Positions 24,985 through 36,499 of a DNA stretch of 64,000 nucleotides are shown piece by piece; within the stretch, counting starts at the first letter, position 1, and each line of letters opens with the position of its first letter. Position numbers and translations under genes: made by a program. The notes under the pieces were generated by a model. It made no database searches. It saw nothing but the letters and a program-made list of their open reading frames with translations, and was not told the origin of the DNA. The stretch lies in assembly GCA_036571765.1 (NCBI GenBank), contig BROE01000028.1, forward strand, positions 4,857,143-4,921,142, in the 5' to 3' direction. This DNA is from Plecoglossus altivelis. Lineage: Eukaryota; Chordata; Actinopteri; Osmeriformes; Plecoglossidae.

Positions 24985-24986
<2 letters not shown>
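24251..24986. other. Non-coding unique sequence
   Basis: No gene. A G run lies at about 24629-24640 and TG-rich sequence at about 24795-24830; minus-strand Pro/Thr/His-rich frames follow from these. Confidence 0.5.

Positions 24987-25040
<54 letters not shown>
24987..25040. repeat. (CA)27 microsatellite
   Basis: About 27 uninterrupted CA units, the longest CA tract in the window, flanked by CTCACA variants. A Thr/His repeat frame through it is an artefact. Confidence 0.97.
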
Positions 25041-25046
<6 letters not shown>

Positions 25047-25364
25047 GCAGTTCTCACACTGGTTTGAGTGTTGTAGTTTTTAATCAGGGAACAGTCAGTC
25101 CACAACCTTGGTAACCTGCAGGCTACAGCTACTGAGTCCCATTAGGGATTTACCAATATTGCCCTGTACTCCACTCCAACCCACTCTCTCAACCCACTCA
25201 CCTGTCTGTCGACAGCACGTGTTCTGTCTATCCCGGCCCAGATCACTATTCCTTTCACGCTCCTGTTCCCCTCCACACGAGTGGCTGTGTGTGTGTGTGG
25301 GGTGGTGGGGGGGATCTTGAGAGACCGGGTGTGTAATATAAAAAAAGAAAAAGATCAAGCTTGT
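25041..25364. other. Non-coding unique sequence
   Basis: No gene. It ends with a GTGTGTGG/GGTGGTGGGGGG low-complexity patch at 25285-25315. Confidence 0.5.
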
Positions 25365-25625
25365 TTACAGCTCTTCTCCAGGGGCTCGGTTAAAAAGGGA
25401 ATTTGCCTCCGATCTAATCTCCATCTAATATAGTCAGGCTGGCCGTTCGCCTAAATGATTTTGCACAGCTCTGCTTCACCGTATGGCCTGGAGGGGCGAC
25501 TCATTGTTTTATTACAGATAAAGCAATCGAGGACCTGGCTGCCTCTTGAAATGGCCTACACTTGCTTCTACTTTATTGAAGGTCTTCTCATTCACCCTGC
25601 CATAGTCAAGCGCACCGAGCGAAAC
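25365..25625. promoter_or_regulatory. Candidate conserved non-coding element
   Basis: Unique, low-CpG sequence with GATCTAATCTCCATCTAATA, CCTAAATGATTTTGCAC, TTGTTTTATTACAGATAAAGC and TCGAGGACC-like blocks. The texture (dense short TF cores, no repeats, no frame) matches developmental CNEs. A short open frame at 25455-25640 overlaps one on the other strand and is not convincing. Confidence 0.28.
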
Positions 25626-26265
25626 AGTTACAGGAAGTAAGAAAGGTGGAAAGGAGGGAGAAAAATGACATGTTGTGGAAATGACTGGGGATTCAAAAAA
25701 ATATTCACTTACAAAGGTCACCTTCAGTGGATTACATGACAATGGTATTGCATACATATGGATGTTTAGTTTTTTCTTTGTACATTACAGTAGTAGGCTA
25801 CAAAATGCATGAGACTCATGTCCCAACATGACGTGCTAAATCAATATAGTTTGATGTACCTCTGTTTGATCCAGAATGAATGTGCTCAAAAGTCATAGGC
25901 AACATCACCTCACGCCAACTGGTATTGTGCTGTGTCCGGAAAGGCGACATTAGAACTCAAACCTCTCAAAATGCTTCCCGGTTATACCATTATGTGTGAG
26001 GAATGGGTCTCTAGCCATGAATTGATTTACCTCCTCTTTGAAAGTGTAAACAGCAAAGTCGACTTAAGCGCTCCCGAGGGCAAGTTATTTAGCTACCTCT
26101 CCGCTAGCAAGCCCCCCTGAGTCCCCCTCTCGTGAAGACACCTCACCTTGAGCCAGAGGAAGGCATAGAGGGAGAACGTGAGGAGGAGGGTGGAGGGAAA
26201 GCGCTAAAGCAAGGACGGAGGAGGGGAAGAGGGGAGTACTTTGGAATGCCGTTCAGGTTTTTCAA
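25626..26265. other. Non-coding unique sequence
   Basis: No gene. Purine-rich (GAGG/GGAG) from about 26150 to 26240. Confidence 0.5.
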
Positions 26266-26378
26266 TCGGCACGCGGAGGGGCCCTCTCCGGGATGACTGA
26301 GTGTCTAGGCGATCCGGCGGGAAAGCCAACCAAAATGCGAGGATGGGATGGTTGCCGCGGAGCTCGGGGAGGACGCAG
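26266..26378. promoter_or_regulatory. CpG-dense patch
   Basis: Twelve CpG dinucleotides in about 113 bp, against a very CpG-poor background, next to a purine-rich lead-in. This is much smaller than a formal CpG island but could mark an unmethylated promoter or enhancer core. No exon is evident downstream. Confidence 0.3.
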
Positions 26379-28299
26379 GTGATGGATGGCGGTTGTTAGA
26401 TACAGTAATTGTGTTCAGGTAATTGACCTCCCTTTCCTCCCCACCCCCTCCTCTTCATCCTGCCTTTCTTCTTCCCTGACTAGAATTCTCTCTCTCTCTC
26501 TCACTTTCTCTCTCTCACCTTCTCTCTCTTTCATATTATCACACCTCTCATTCCGGGGAAAACATCGACAACCAGCTCAGCACACCCTGCCTTGGCTCGT
26601 CTTCAGGAACAATGGCATCTAGTAGACGCTCCTTCACTTCCGACCATTATCCTAACCTTGAACAGTCAGTGCTTAGAACAGTCGATCAGTGCTCCGTTTA
26701 GAGCACATTGAAATGTTAAACTCAGCAAGCTCGCGAATGCTACAACTTGACCGGGGGGGCAACTCATCATCATATAAAGACAAGGAAGAGGCAGTCACGG
26801 AGGAGGTATGGACTTCCTCCTTCCTGCATCACCATTTTACGGCCGCATTCCTCATTGGACCACGTTCCTGTTTTAACTAACAGCTAGGAATACCTCAGTG
26901 CAGAGCTACTGATTTATGTCGAGTGCTGCAGTCAGACAGCCAGCTTTAAAAAGAGCAGGAATGTAAATCTCAGCGCCTAGACTTGGTGTTGATGTAGGCG
27001 ACGAGATGCTTGCTCGCAAACACAAACACATGCAAGATGTAATCTATACTTCAACATTTCAAGCAAATGCAAGTGATTTTAAGCAACCATTCTGTGTTAG
27101 TTATCCATTACTCAAAGGCCAGATCACTTAAATCGAGTTTGAGTCTGAACTTTCACATTTACTACCAGAAGTGTAATTTCCATTGGTTGGATCGGTGTTC
27201 CTCACAATACTTATATAAGAGCTCATAATGACGCAATCACATTGCGGAGACACATAATAAATGTGACATTGAAACAGAACAGTTTGATAACAGTATACCT
27301 GCTAAATCGGGCTGCAACAGTTTTCTAATCAAACATCTGACTGTGAAATACTGTAGGTCCACCCCTCACTCCTTGGGGACAGAGCTCCTCCTAATGAAAT
27401 CCTTCCTTTTTTCCGATAGCCCATCTACAGACGGTCACTTTTTAGCACCACTTTCCTACCCCACCCATGAGTTGATTTAAGGACGATGATGTCATTCTGT
27501 TGATTGTAAACACTTGGTCATCTGGTTTTTCACTGCCTTTTCATGCTACCATTCAATCTCACCTTTAAGAACTGGCCCCATAAACAAGGCCAATGTCCCA
27601 CCTTGAACACGCTATAAAACTGGTCTACTTCTAACTTGGCATCCATGGGACAGGTGCTGTGGTCTTGGGTGGCAATGACGGCTAAATGACCTATCCAATG
27701 CAAGGCTGCATATCATTCTGTAAAGCTGTTCCCACCCACTTGCCCTTGTTCACTCTTCTTCACAGATCTGATTGAAGTGGACATGTGTAAGTTAAAGCTC
27801 CCAAGTATGTTGCTCACACCTATCTGCTGCTTTTAAGTGAGTTTGACGTATGCTTTATTGTGAAGTGAAGGTGAGTTGTGTGTTTAACTTACAAAGGACT
27901 GACTCACCCCCCCAAGTCACGCCTGTAAACGATCACTTTACATGTGGTGCCATTGAATAGGTCAATTACAATTATAGCCCAGAAGTAAGACTTCTCACTG
28001 GCAGGTATTGCAAAATGACAAATGACCCGTTGATGGCATTCCTAACCCAAACTGATTTTAACCACATCAGGTTACCTCTGAGCTGAATTGAAATGTAATT
28101 AAGATCAACTTTATCGTCCCCACGTAAATCAGAGTGGATTCAGCCATAATCCAAGACAGATAGTTCTCCCTGTACTCTCCGTCTCGAGGTCATCGATTCA
28201 TCGCACCTTCATAAAGGCCCCGTTTCAGGTTGACCTAGCACGAGTCCTTGCCCTCAACCTCACAAATCTCAACCTCACTCTGTATTCCCTCTCCACATT
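26379..28299. other. Non-coding unique sequence
   Basis: No gene. A CT-rich microsatellite lies at about 26485-26530. The rest is unique; 27320-27440 (CTAATCAAACATCTGAC and CTAATGAAATCC) has weak CNE texture. Confidence 0.5.
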
Positions 28300-28720
28300 A
28301 GCCCTAACGCGACCCGCTAAATGAGCACGCATAACAGACGCCCACCATGGCTTCTGAAGACAAAGTGAAATTCAATGAAACGCAGAGGAAATATAGAGAC
28401 CCCAAAGCAATATTATTCCCCTCGCTCTATACTCTCTGTCTCACTTCAAGAAGGATTCAATCTCCGCTCCTGGCCATGTCTTGCAATATCATCCTCGCAT
28501 TAAATAGAAATCAACGTCTGGTTACACTGCCTATAATGCTCATATCAGACTCCTAATATCACGCAGTTTATCCAGGCACCCATCTCCATATCCTGTCCGT
28601 TTGACATCCGTGTGACTCCATTAGTTGGAGCAGGGGGAGTAAATGATGGCAGTCTGTAGTTGGCGGTGTCAGCACGCTCGGATTCACCGCGGCTGTCTAT
28701 CGATTACTTCACAGAGTAAA
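28300..28720. promoter_or_regulatory. Candidate conserved non-coding element
   Basis: Unique sequence including GCAATATCATCCTCGCATTAA (about 28483-28503), CTAATATCACGCAG, CCATTAGTTGGAGC and TATCGATTACTTCAC. A 69-codon frame starts at 28347 with a fair initiation context (CACCATGG), but it ends without a domain and has no splice or polyA context, so I treat it as chance. Confidence 0.25.
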
Positions 28721-30239
28721 GGATGGGGCCTGGAAGTGGTTCTCCTGCCTGCATTTCTCCTTACCAAGCTCCACTCTATCTTTTAAACGGCAGCATATTG
28801 CGACCGGCAGAAACTCATCCATTTAAGAAAACACACGCCCGCGCACACGCATAGGCCTGCATGTGCACTCACAACACACGCATGGTAATGGATGCAGCAA
28901 AAGTTAAATAAAGGTCACAGTCGTCTGTCATACAAGCATCATGTAAAGCGTTCTTTCATGAACTTTGCACCCTCCCTCACACAAAAATATGAGAACTTGA
29001 AACACGCTGCCTCAAGAACACACTACTCCTTCGTCACACATGCGCTCAGACACCCCATCCCTCCCTCGCTCCCCTCCCCGCCACCAAGCACACGCACACA
29101 CACAGATAATCAATGGTCTTTCGATGGGAGATTTTAAATGCTCTTTCACCATTGCAATACCATTTTGCACGGCTTGAAGGAAAATAAATTGAAAAGCCTT
29201 CAAAGATGCTGCATTGCCTATTCAGGGCCATCCCTCCCAGACATCTCCCCCTTTTCCACCTTTCAAAATCAATTCTGTTCATTGAGCCTTATGTTGTATT
29301 TTCAGCGTCTGGCCTTCCACCACGCTTTAGAAATATAGACTAAAGTAGAATGGGAGCACAGTATGTAGGTGCTTAACAGAGCAAGGCGGTGGAGAACTAA
29401 ATCACAGTGACTTCCGGGCAGCTTCCACCTCAGACATACGCCTCAAATATAGGCTACATGCTATAAAAAACAAGCAAGGAAAACGGGGTTGAAACTAAAT
29501 GAAAAATAAAAACAGTAATTTTATCAAGTTGTTTCCTCTCAAACTCTCAGAAGTTTTCTCAAGTTCTTGCAGTTGTGCGTTTGTTTGTGCGTTGAGGTTT
29601 GCGTACGTATAAGGTTTTAAAAGGGTCATGCGAGAATTTCGTACAGGGAGAAGACGACTTTGGAAGCCATCACCACTTACAGAGGGAGCTAGAACAGACA
29701 CCCAGGATTTAGTGTGCGATAAAATAAGGAGGGTTCACCTTGCTTACGCAAGAATTTACATTTTATAAATTGAAATGTTCATAATGACGTTTGCAGTGTC
29801 ATGAAAATCGCAGGTGTGCAAACCTTAAGCTTTTGTACGCGCATATAGCAATTTAATTCGGCCTTATTTACAGTCGTAACCACTGTGCAAACCGTACCGT
29901 GTGTATTCCATAAATGCTGATCTCTGACATAAGGTTTATGACACAGCCACGAAGTAGACAATGCTAGAAGTAGCCGTTTGTATAATTGGACTAATTTCAT
30001 TTAACTTCTCAGAATAAGGGACCAGAATACGGGCCTCAAACTTATTTGGTAACAATAAGCCCGTATGTTTGTGTGTTGCCTTGCTTGAAAACGTGCGTGG
30101 TTGCGCTGAGCCTGCCAGGGTACTTTTATAAGATGCGTGCGAGTGACTGTTGAGAACAATCTCGCAAAATCCCGCCTATGTGCTCATCGTGGCTGTGGCA
30201 GGTCTTTCTCCCTAAACGATGAGGCAGAGTCCTAAAAGC
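28721..30239. other. Non-coding unique sequence with a small hairpin
   Basis: No gene. CA-rich pieces occur at 28830-28880 and 29085-29105. The section 29560-30240 is richer in CpG than its surroundings and contains a hairpin (30027-30066, listed separately) and a TTACGCAA PAR-bZIP-type core at about 29744. Confidence 0.5.
30027..30066. repeat. Imperfect two-part hairpin
   Basis: ATACGGGC (30027-30034) pairs with GCCCGTAT (30059-30066), and inside it CTTATT (about 30041-30046) pairs with AATAAG (30054-30059, sharing one base with the outer arm), leaving a bulge on the left side. It may be chance or a small RNA-like fold. Confidence 0.6.
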
Positions 30240-30420
30240 CGCGATCAGCAGGAAACCTAGAAGAGGTAAATTGGAACAAATAAGCGCGCTGCGTGCCCAC
30301 TCGCTGATTAACAGCGTTTTAACTGCCCATTAGTGGCGCGCTAAAGTGTTCCCATCGCAACACAATTACTCTGATGTCAATCTGCAATTACCGCACTCTT
30401 ATAGCTCATGAGAACATTGC
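30240..30420. promoter_or_regulatory. Candidate conserved non-coding element
   Basis: GCGCGCTGCGTGCCC, CTGATTAACAGCG, CCCATTAGTGGCGCGC, CAATTACTCTGATG and GCAATTACCGC combine CpG-rich and homeodomain-type cores in about 150 bp of unique DNA. The texture is like a developmental enhancer; conservation has not been tested. Confidence 0.3.
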
Positions 30421-31263
30421 ACGACTGTCAGTGGTTTGTTAACAGCGGGCTAGGGGCATACGTACGCAGCATGCGCGTACAAGTGACTCAACTAACTTTC
30501 GGGATGTGCACTAAATGGGCTTTCGTGTGCCTTTTTCCTGGGAGGGATGGACTAAACGTTAAAAAAAAAAAAAAATCATGGGCAATTTAACATCCATTGC
30601 CTCACTGCAGTCTACTCTGGGCCATTAGTACCGGAGCACATTGTGGCCATTTGGCTTTGCTGATAAAAGAGGCTTCAACCCTCCTTCCACTTGGAACCTC
30701 CTGGCATTCTGGGGGGTTAGAAGTACTGTCAAAGGTCAGGTTTGGTTATTTATGTTCTGGACTTGATTTAACATATCCCCCCACCCCTCCACACACGTAC
30801 ACCATTACCATTTTCTGTATTGAGCAAGTGTCATCTCTTGAAAGTGTTTTTGTGAGTTTTTCCCCTTCTTTGCTTCCAGTTCCTTTCATCTTGATCCCCA
30901 GGGCTATCCGGCAGCTACTGAGAGACCACCCAGATTCCCTTCTGAGAGGATTATGATGTGCTAAGACCTCTTGTTTTGATGTTGTGACCACTCCAATCCA
31001 GAGAAGAGACAAGATAGAGGCAAGCACAAAGCCAATATGTTGGTTTTGAGGCTATGACTATTAGGCTGTAACCTTTGAAGGTGCATCAGAAATGAAAATC
31101 AACATTGAGAAACCGTTGGACGTAAAGTTGTAGCCTTATAAGATCTTCCATCGCACTCTGCTCCAGATACCTATCTATAGACCTATCTAGTGCTGATATG
31201 AAAAAATGGATACCTTTTTTTTTGACCTGCTACTCAGTCTCAAGTCCAGTTTTAAACATAGCT
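30421..31263. other. Non-coding unique sequence
   Basis: No gene. It includes a 15-base poly-A run at 30561-30575. That run has no retroposon tail structure or target duplication that I can see. Confidence 0.5.
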
Positions 31264-31343
31264 ACTTATTTTTTAAACATGCACCTGTCAGCGACAGGGC
31301 AGAGTGCGATATGTTTGTTTCATGTTGTCATACAGTGGGGTTG
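31264..31343 (+). repeat. Inverted repeat, copy 1
   Basis: This 80-bp block matches the reverse complement of 32179-32258 at 73 of 80 positions without gaps (about 91%). The invariant parts are the first 22 bases, beginning ACTTATTTTTTAAACATG, and the last 25, ending CATACAGTGGGGTTG. Weaker similarity continues to about 31372. It may be a diverged interspersed repeat or an arm of a small non-autonomous transposon. Confidence 0.85.
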
Positions 31344-32137
31344 TGGGTGGAGAAGAGGTCATTGCTGGATATCGAAGCCAAGTCCTCTGCAAGCATATCT
31401 GCTCTTTGGCTTGCGTAAGTCTTTCGACGCTCCGCGCCTTCAACCCCCCCTTGCCCCCCAAACACCTAAAGTGTGTCTGTCGTCTTTATGCAATGACAGC
31501 TAACAGGTCGGGGGGTCGGGGTGGGGGCACAAACCGAGGCTGCCAGGGCATTGGCACCGTGGACGGCGAGCTACGGCTGTCGTCCCGTTATCGGGAAAGA
31601 CACACTCGCTGAGCGGTGCACCTGCCTATGGCCCAGCTGTGCCAGCCCTGCGTATCACCTCTGCCAGGCGGCCTCCAACACCTGGTACTCACGTCAACAC
31701 ACACACAAACACATTCGCATCCACACAAACACTGTTCCGCTGCCTAAAACAACAGCCCATGCTGAGAATAGGCATTGAGGCTTCAAGTGAGTGCAGTGTT
31801 CTGGTGTGATTGTAGTGATCATAGTGCAGGACATGAACTAGCACGAATGCCAAAACCAAAATAACAACACGTTACATTATGCTGACATTAACTAATCTAC
31901 CATGCAACTATAATATATAACAATACCTTTTGTAAAAACATGTATGTAGGAATTGCTAAGATTCGCTTGTGTAATGACACTACAATAGTAGGTGTAACTA
32001 CTTAGAATTGCCAAGGTAACAACAAAATTGTTATTTCATATTTCAAATCACAAAAAAGTTACATCTTAAGTGTTGTGACCCAAAGAAGGAACATTATGCT
32101 ACCCCTAAATAATGCCTTCAGGTACTTCCTTGTTACC
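31344..32137. other. Spacer between inverted repeat copies
   Basis: No gene. The section 31500-31690 is GC-rich and unique; 31695-31735 is CA-rich; the rest is AT-rich. Open frames here (up to 102 codons) overlap in three frames with no recognisable domain. No transposase is visible between the two repeat copies. Confidence 0.5.
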
Positions 32138-32283
32138 TTTAGGTGGTTGAAAAATATCCAACAATAACCTACAACCTCCAACCCCACTGTATGACAACAT
32201 GAATCAAACATACTGCACTCTGCCATGTGGCCGACTGGTGCATGTTTAAAAAATAAGTTACTTTTAGGTGGTTTAAAAAATAT
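32138..32283 (-). repeat. Inverted repeat copy 2 with flanking direct repeats
   Basis: The 80-bp body (32179-32258) is the inverse of 31264-31343. It lies between two similar direct repeats: CTTTAGGTGGTTGAAAAATAT (first 20 bases at 32138-32157) and CTTTTAGGTGGTTTAAAAAA (32261-32280). Imperfect flanking repeats of this size could be an old target-site duplication or the ends of the element itself. Confidence 0.75.
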
Positions 32284-33469
32284 GATAAATTTGTGACCAA
32301 CAGACTTTAAAACACCTGGCTTGGAGACTGGCTGGAGAGTTAGGCCACAAGAAGCATCCTGATTGACCTTGGCGGGCAACTAAAGATGTATTCATCACAA
32401 AGTGAATCCAAACAGAATACTCTCATAACCAAATTAGAGCAACATATTTTCTATAATGTAATATTAGAGTGCACTTGAAAGGATGAAAGACATACACCGC
32501 AAGCATCTAAAAAATGCATTTTCGTATTTTCAGTTTTCACATCAGAAAATAAGCTAATTCAGCTGAAACTTAGACAGCTGGATTGCTTTAGAATGCTAGA
32601 TATGTGTGTAGATTCCATTTCGGGCAAATATAATAACTCTTGAAAATACAAGACAGATACCATCGTTTCCATGTAGATATTTTACCCCATCTTTAATTCA
32701 GAAAGAGGTAGACTTAAATGGGATGATTACGAATGCTAGACTTCTCTTCAATGTGCGAACGTCATTTAACATAATCAGTAGGGATTCAGCTCCTTTGTAG
32801 TTCCAAATACAGATCATTTTATTCACTGTGAACACAGCACATGACTGAAACCACATATTTCACAACAGCAGCCTCGGCATTATTCTTTGTACGAAGCACA
32901 TCAAGGAAATGTAACCTGTGGGTTTCCCTCCATGATTACTTGAATGGTTGGAGAGTTTTTCCCTTTCAACGTAGAAAGGGCTTGTTCTAACAGGTGCGTA
33001 ATAACAGTGACAGAATCGGGAGGAAAATAAAGATTCAAAGCAGAGCCGATGTTTGCAGGTGAGGAGCACAAAAGGGTTAGAGAGGGTGATCCTTTCCTCG
33101 TGTTTGTTATCGTTCGGTGAAAACTGCTGGCGATCATTTTATTATGGGGACATTGGAGGTAGATTTGCTTACGTGTCTCTTCTTTGGTTTAGTTGGTATC
33201 ACACAAACACCTGTCTTTGTTTGTGTGAGTGTTTGTGTGTGTGTGCAGGGGTGGGGGCGGTGGATGAGACTGTAAGATTGTCCTTAAATATCCCTGTCTC
33301 ACCAGTATGTGCGAAAGAGCATCTCTTTCTCAATATAATCACCCGAGACTTGCCACCTGGCAGCATACTGTCCTCAAGAATGCCACCCCTTTTCCCCTTT
33401 TCCACACACCTTATCTAATTAAAACAAAACTGTACTTAGCATCGCTGTTACTGTGTCAGCTTATATTCG
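32284..33469. other. Non-coding unique sequence
   Basis: No gene. TG-rich repeat at about 33215-33246. The remaining sequence is unique and AT-rich. Confidence 0.5.
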
Positions 33470-33760
33470 TCTGTAGTCCCCATTTTATTAATGGCTCGTC
33501 CTTTGTGCATGTCTACCATTTTTTTTAAATCCGTTTGCTAATAATTATTTGAATTCCAGGGGACATCTGCTGTGAGTGCATTCTAATGGGCAGGCACTAC
33601 GGGACTGGCTCAGCCCAGTATTTTAGGCACGGTTCTGCCTGAGCGAGCATGCCTGATTGGGATGCAAGGCCTCTCTCGCTCTGCAGGACTGAAACAGACA
33701 TTCTGATAAAATACGGGGCAAAATTATTCATGAACACAGGCCACACATAAATACACACAG
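33470..33760. promoter_or_regulatory. Candidate conserved non-coding element
   Basis: It contains ATTTTATTAATGGCTCG, GCTAATAATTATTTGAATTC, GCATTCTAATGGGC and AAAATTATTCATGAACAC in unique DNA. This is one of the most CNE-like textures in the window. The CA-rich stretch that follows at 33770-33820 marks its end. Confidence 0.33.
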
Positions 33761-33919
33761 AGCACTCACCCACTCATACACACACACACGTGTGAATGGT
33801 CTTGGCACACACACACACGCAAACATACCGTGTGCCTGAGCGCTTTCGCACCCGTGTAAAATAAGCTGCACACAGGCTTTTTTTATTCTCACTTCTGTCG
33901 CTCAATATGAGATGAATGC
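33761..33919. other. CA-rich spacer
   Basis: Interrupted CA repeats (about 33777-33820) between two candidate regulatory blocks. Confidence 0.7.
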
Positions 33920-34550
33920 GCTGCGATGAACATTTTCAGCAGGTATCCAATGTAACGTGACACCTCATCTGTCGCCTTCTGTCAGGCTCAATAACATCTG
34001 TTCCTCTTTTATCTTTGAACATTTCCATTTCTGCTCCTATATGACCTTGACAAACATAATACACCATTTTCTTTCGTGTCCAGTCTATTGGAATTGCATA
34101 GTTGTTAGAAAGTCAATTGCTCACCGTGCTTAGTTGCAATGCCGCTTCCCATATATATTTTCCTTCCAGAGCTGATAATGTACGTGTGCTTCTGGGTGCA
34201 TTATGAGTGTTCTATGTTCACTGGCTTGCCATTAATCTCTGCAGGGCAACTCCATCCTGTGCTGGTGCTGTCCCCCTCCGATAGATAATCTGTGGCACTT
34301 CTCCGCATGCATTCATTCTCCCTCCCCTCTGCCAATCTGAATTCTGAAATTGCAAAAGAGTAATAAACAAGATTGACTCGAGGTCTCCGTATTGATCCTG
34401 GATCTGGCCTGCTCGCGTGATTTGCAATAAGGCCCTCCACCGATATCACTCAGCAAAGAGACAAGGCAAATTATGATGGGCCTGGAATCCATTTCTCGGA
34501 GATTAAGGTTCTCTTTTTAACATCGGCCTTAATGGATGAGAAGAAAGTGC
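33920..34550. promoter_or_regulatory. Candidate long conserved non-coding element
   Basis: About 600 bp free of low complexity, with cores such as TCAATAACATCTG, CCATTAATCTCTG, GAGTAATAAACAAG, GTATTGATCCTGG, GATTTGCAATAAGG, GCAAATTATGATGG, GAGATTAAGG and CCTTAATGGATG. Overlapping minus-strand frames of 69-82 codons run through it, but in two frames at once, which argues against coding. Inference only. Confidence 0.33.
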
Positions 34551-36002
34551 ACTTGGATGAGAAAGAGCTAGAAGAAGACAGAGCTTTGTGTTCTTTGTAT
34601 TGCCTTTGCTGTTCAGTGGTTTGAGCCGGTTGAAAACCAGGCATCAGTTTAGGGTTTAGGCTAGTTTAATTGTTGATAGTGTTAATGGTGAGTACACCTG
34701 TTTCGGCTCTACTTTGGTTAATTCAGATGCGTTGACTGGCATGAGACATGCGTGGGCTGAACCCTTTCGGGTGTTGTTTCATGCCTTTTCATTTGTGCAT
34801 TGCCTATGACAATGCACTTCTAATCACCGCGTACATATGGCGAACAGGCCTGTGACAAATGAACAAGGGAGCGTTATGGAGAGAGCGATATAAGTTAAGG
34901 AACGGACCTCAATTCTTTTGAATGTGTGCACTGACCCTTATAGCAATGTTTACAACTTGTAGGAGATTTTACGAGGCCCTCCCAATCTTTGAGGCATAGA
35001 ACAATAAGCACAGAGGAGCAGAGGGGGAAGCAGGAATTTGAAAGATGTCACCCGTGAGAGCTCTGGTAAGAGGATCAGACATGCAAGAGTGGAAGACAGC
35101 CCTTAAGTGTCTCCAAGGTAAGAACAAAAGGGAAAATTATCATTTAATCCAGGCCCAGTTAGTAAAAAGGCGAGGAGGAGAGATGGGGCGCGGGGGGGTC
35201 GTATTAGGAGGTTTTCTGGCCCTTGGAAAGGTGATAGACAGTGCCAAGAGTGGTAGAATACAGACGGGGTCATTCATTTGTTCGTTCATCCTAAACTAGA
35301 AAAATACAGGCAGCCCCCAAGTGGAACAGCTAGAAAAGCCGATTTGCCTAGTTTCGGTGATTCTCGTATTGTACGAGAAACACTTTTCAGTCAAACAAGA
35401 AAATGCAGAGACCTTCCGTGTTTCAGATAGACATCATGATTCGCAATAACCCGACCTGTAGGTCAGTCAACAATCAACCTCACTCAAAACCTTGCTTGGC
35501 TTACTTTCATCTTAGAACTGGGCCCACATATTTTCAAATAGTATCCTCTGACCATAACTAAAAATGATTTACATCACAACTGAGAGAGATTCCAAAAAGT
35601 AATACATCTTGACTGTCCGGTGTGAGCGTGTCAGGTACGTTCGCATGCATGCTTGTTTGCACATGAGTACTTGTGTGTCTCGTGTACAATAAAACATTAA
35701 GAGTCAAGCCATATGCCGGTGGAAGGTGGAAGTGTTTGTATATGTGTGACTGAAGGGTGTGTGTGTGTAGGTGGGTAATATAGTAATCAATGACAGAAAA
35801 TTATTTGATCACAGGGCTTTAGGTTTTCAATTGTCGAAAAGAAATACGAAGAACAGGTTGTTCAACGAAGTTGAAGAAGTGCTTGTTCTTGACAAAAGTC
35901 ACAACAGAGACACAACAAAGTGAAACACTTAAGACAACAGGTGCATCTCTTTAAGTATGATGTACAGTAAATCCTAACCCCTTCCCCCTGAGCTACAGAA
36001 GA
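34551..36002. other. Non-coding unique sequence
   Basis: No gene. G-run at about 35185-35200; TG-rich at about 35755-35775. A CTCF-like sequence on the minus strand (GCCCCCAAGTGG, 35313-35324) is weak. No mobile element. Confidence 0.5.
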
Positions 36003-36175
36003 AATTATATATGATAAATTATATATAATATAATAATATATATTTTTTTATATACAGTATATATATAATTATTTAAATATATATGTATATATATAAATAT
36101 ATTAAATAAATTAATAAATAATGAAGTAAATATATATATATATATGTATATATACGGTTATATACAGACACACAT
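36003..36175. repeat. TA-rich microsatellite block
   Basis: About 170 bp made almost only of A and T in (TA)n, TATATAAT and TTTAAATA units, ending in ACACACATACACAC. Self-complementary throughout, so it would extrude cruciforms easily. Common in fish genomes; no coding meaning. Confidence 0.95.
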
Positions 36176-36499
36176 ACACACAGAAGGCTTCACTATGCAA
36201 GGCCGGTGTCACAACAAACAAATCTAGTTAGGAGGGAAACGATATCTTTATGGATGGAGATTTGAACTTGCAAGAAACTTGGTATGTGTTTAGTTAGAGG
36301 GGAACTGCACCATTACACTTGTGAGCGAGGGAACATTTTAAAGAAGAGCATAAGTTAAGAGTTCAGACTATGCATTAAAAAGTGAAGGTGAAAGGAAGTT
36401 AAAGTGAGAGCAGCGTAGTCAATAATCCGGTATTTCACCACTGATTCACTCCAGAAATCTGCCATTTTATAGCTGCATTGTAAATAAAAAAATTAAAAA
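36176..36499. other. Non-coding unique sequence
   Basis: Nothing recognisable. Confidence 0.5.

Noticed and set aside
30561..30575. Poly-A run as a retroposon tail
   Set aside because: No recognisable element upstream and no target-site duplication seen.
31304..31778. Overlapping Cys/Arg/Gly-rich frames in GC-rich DNA
   Set aside because: Three frames overlap, partly across the inverted repeat copy and a CA repeat; no domain.
35311..35327. GCCCCCAAGTGG as a minus-strand CTCF site
   Set aside because: Has a mismatch at a core position; noted in the block description only.
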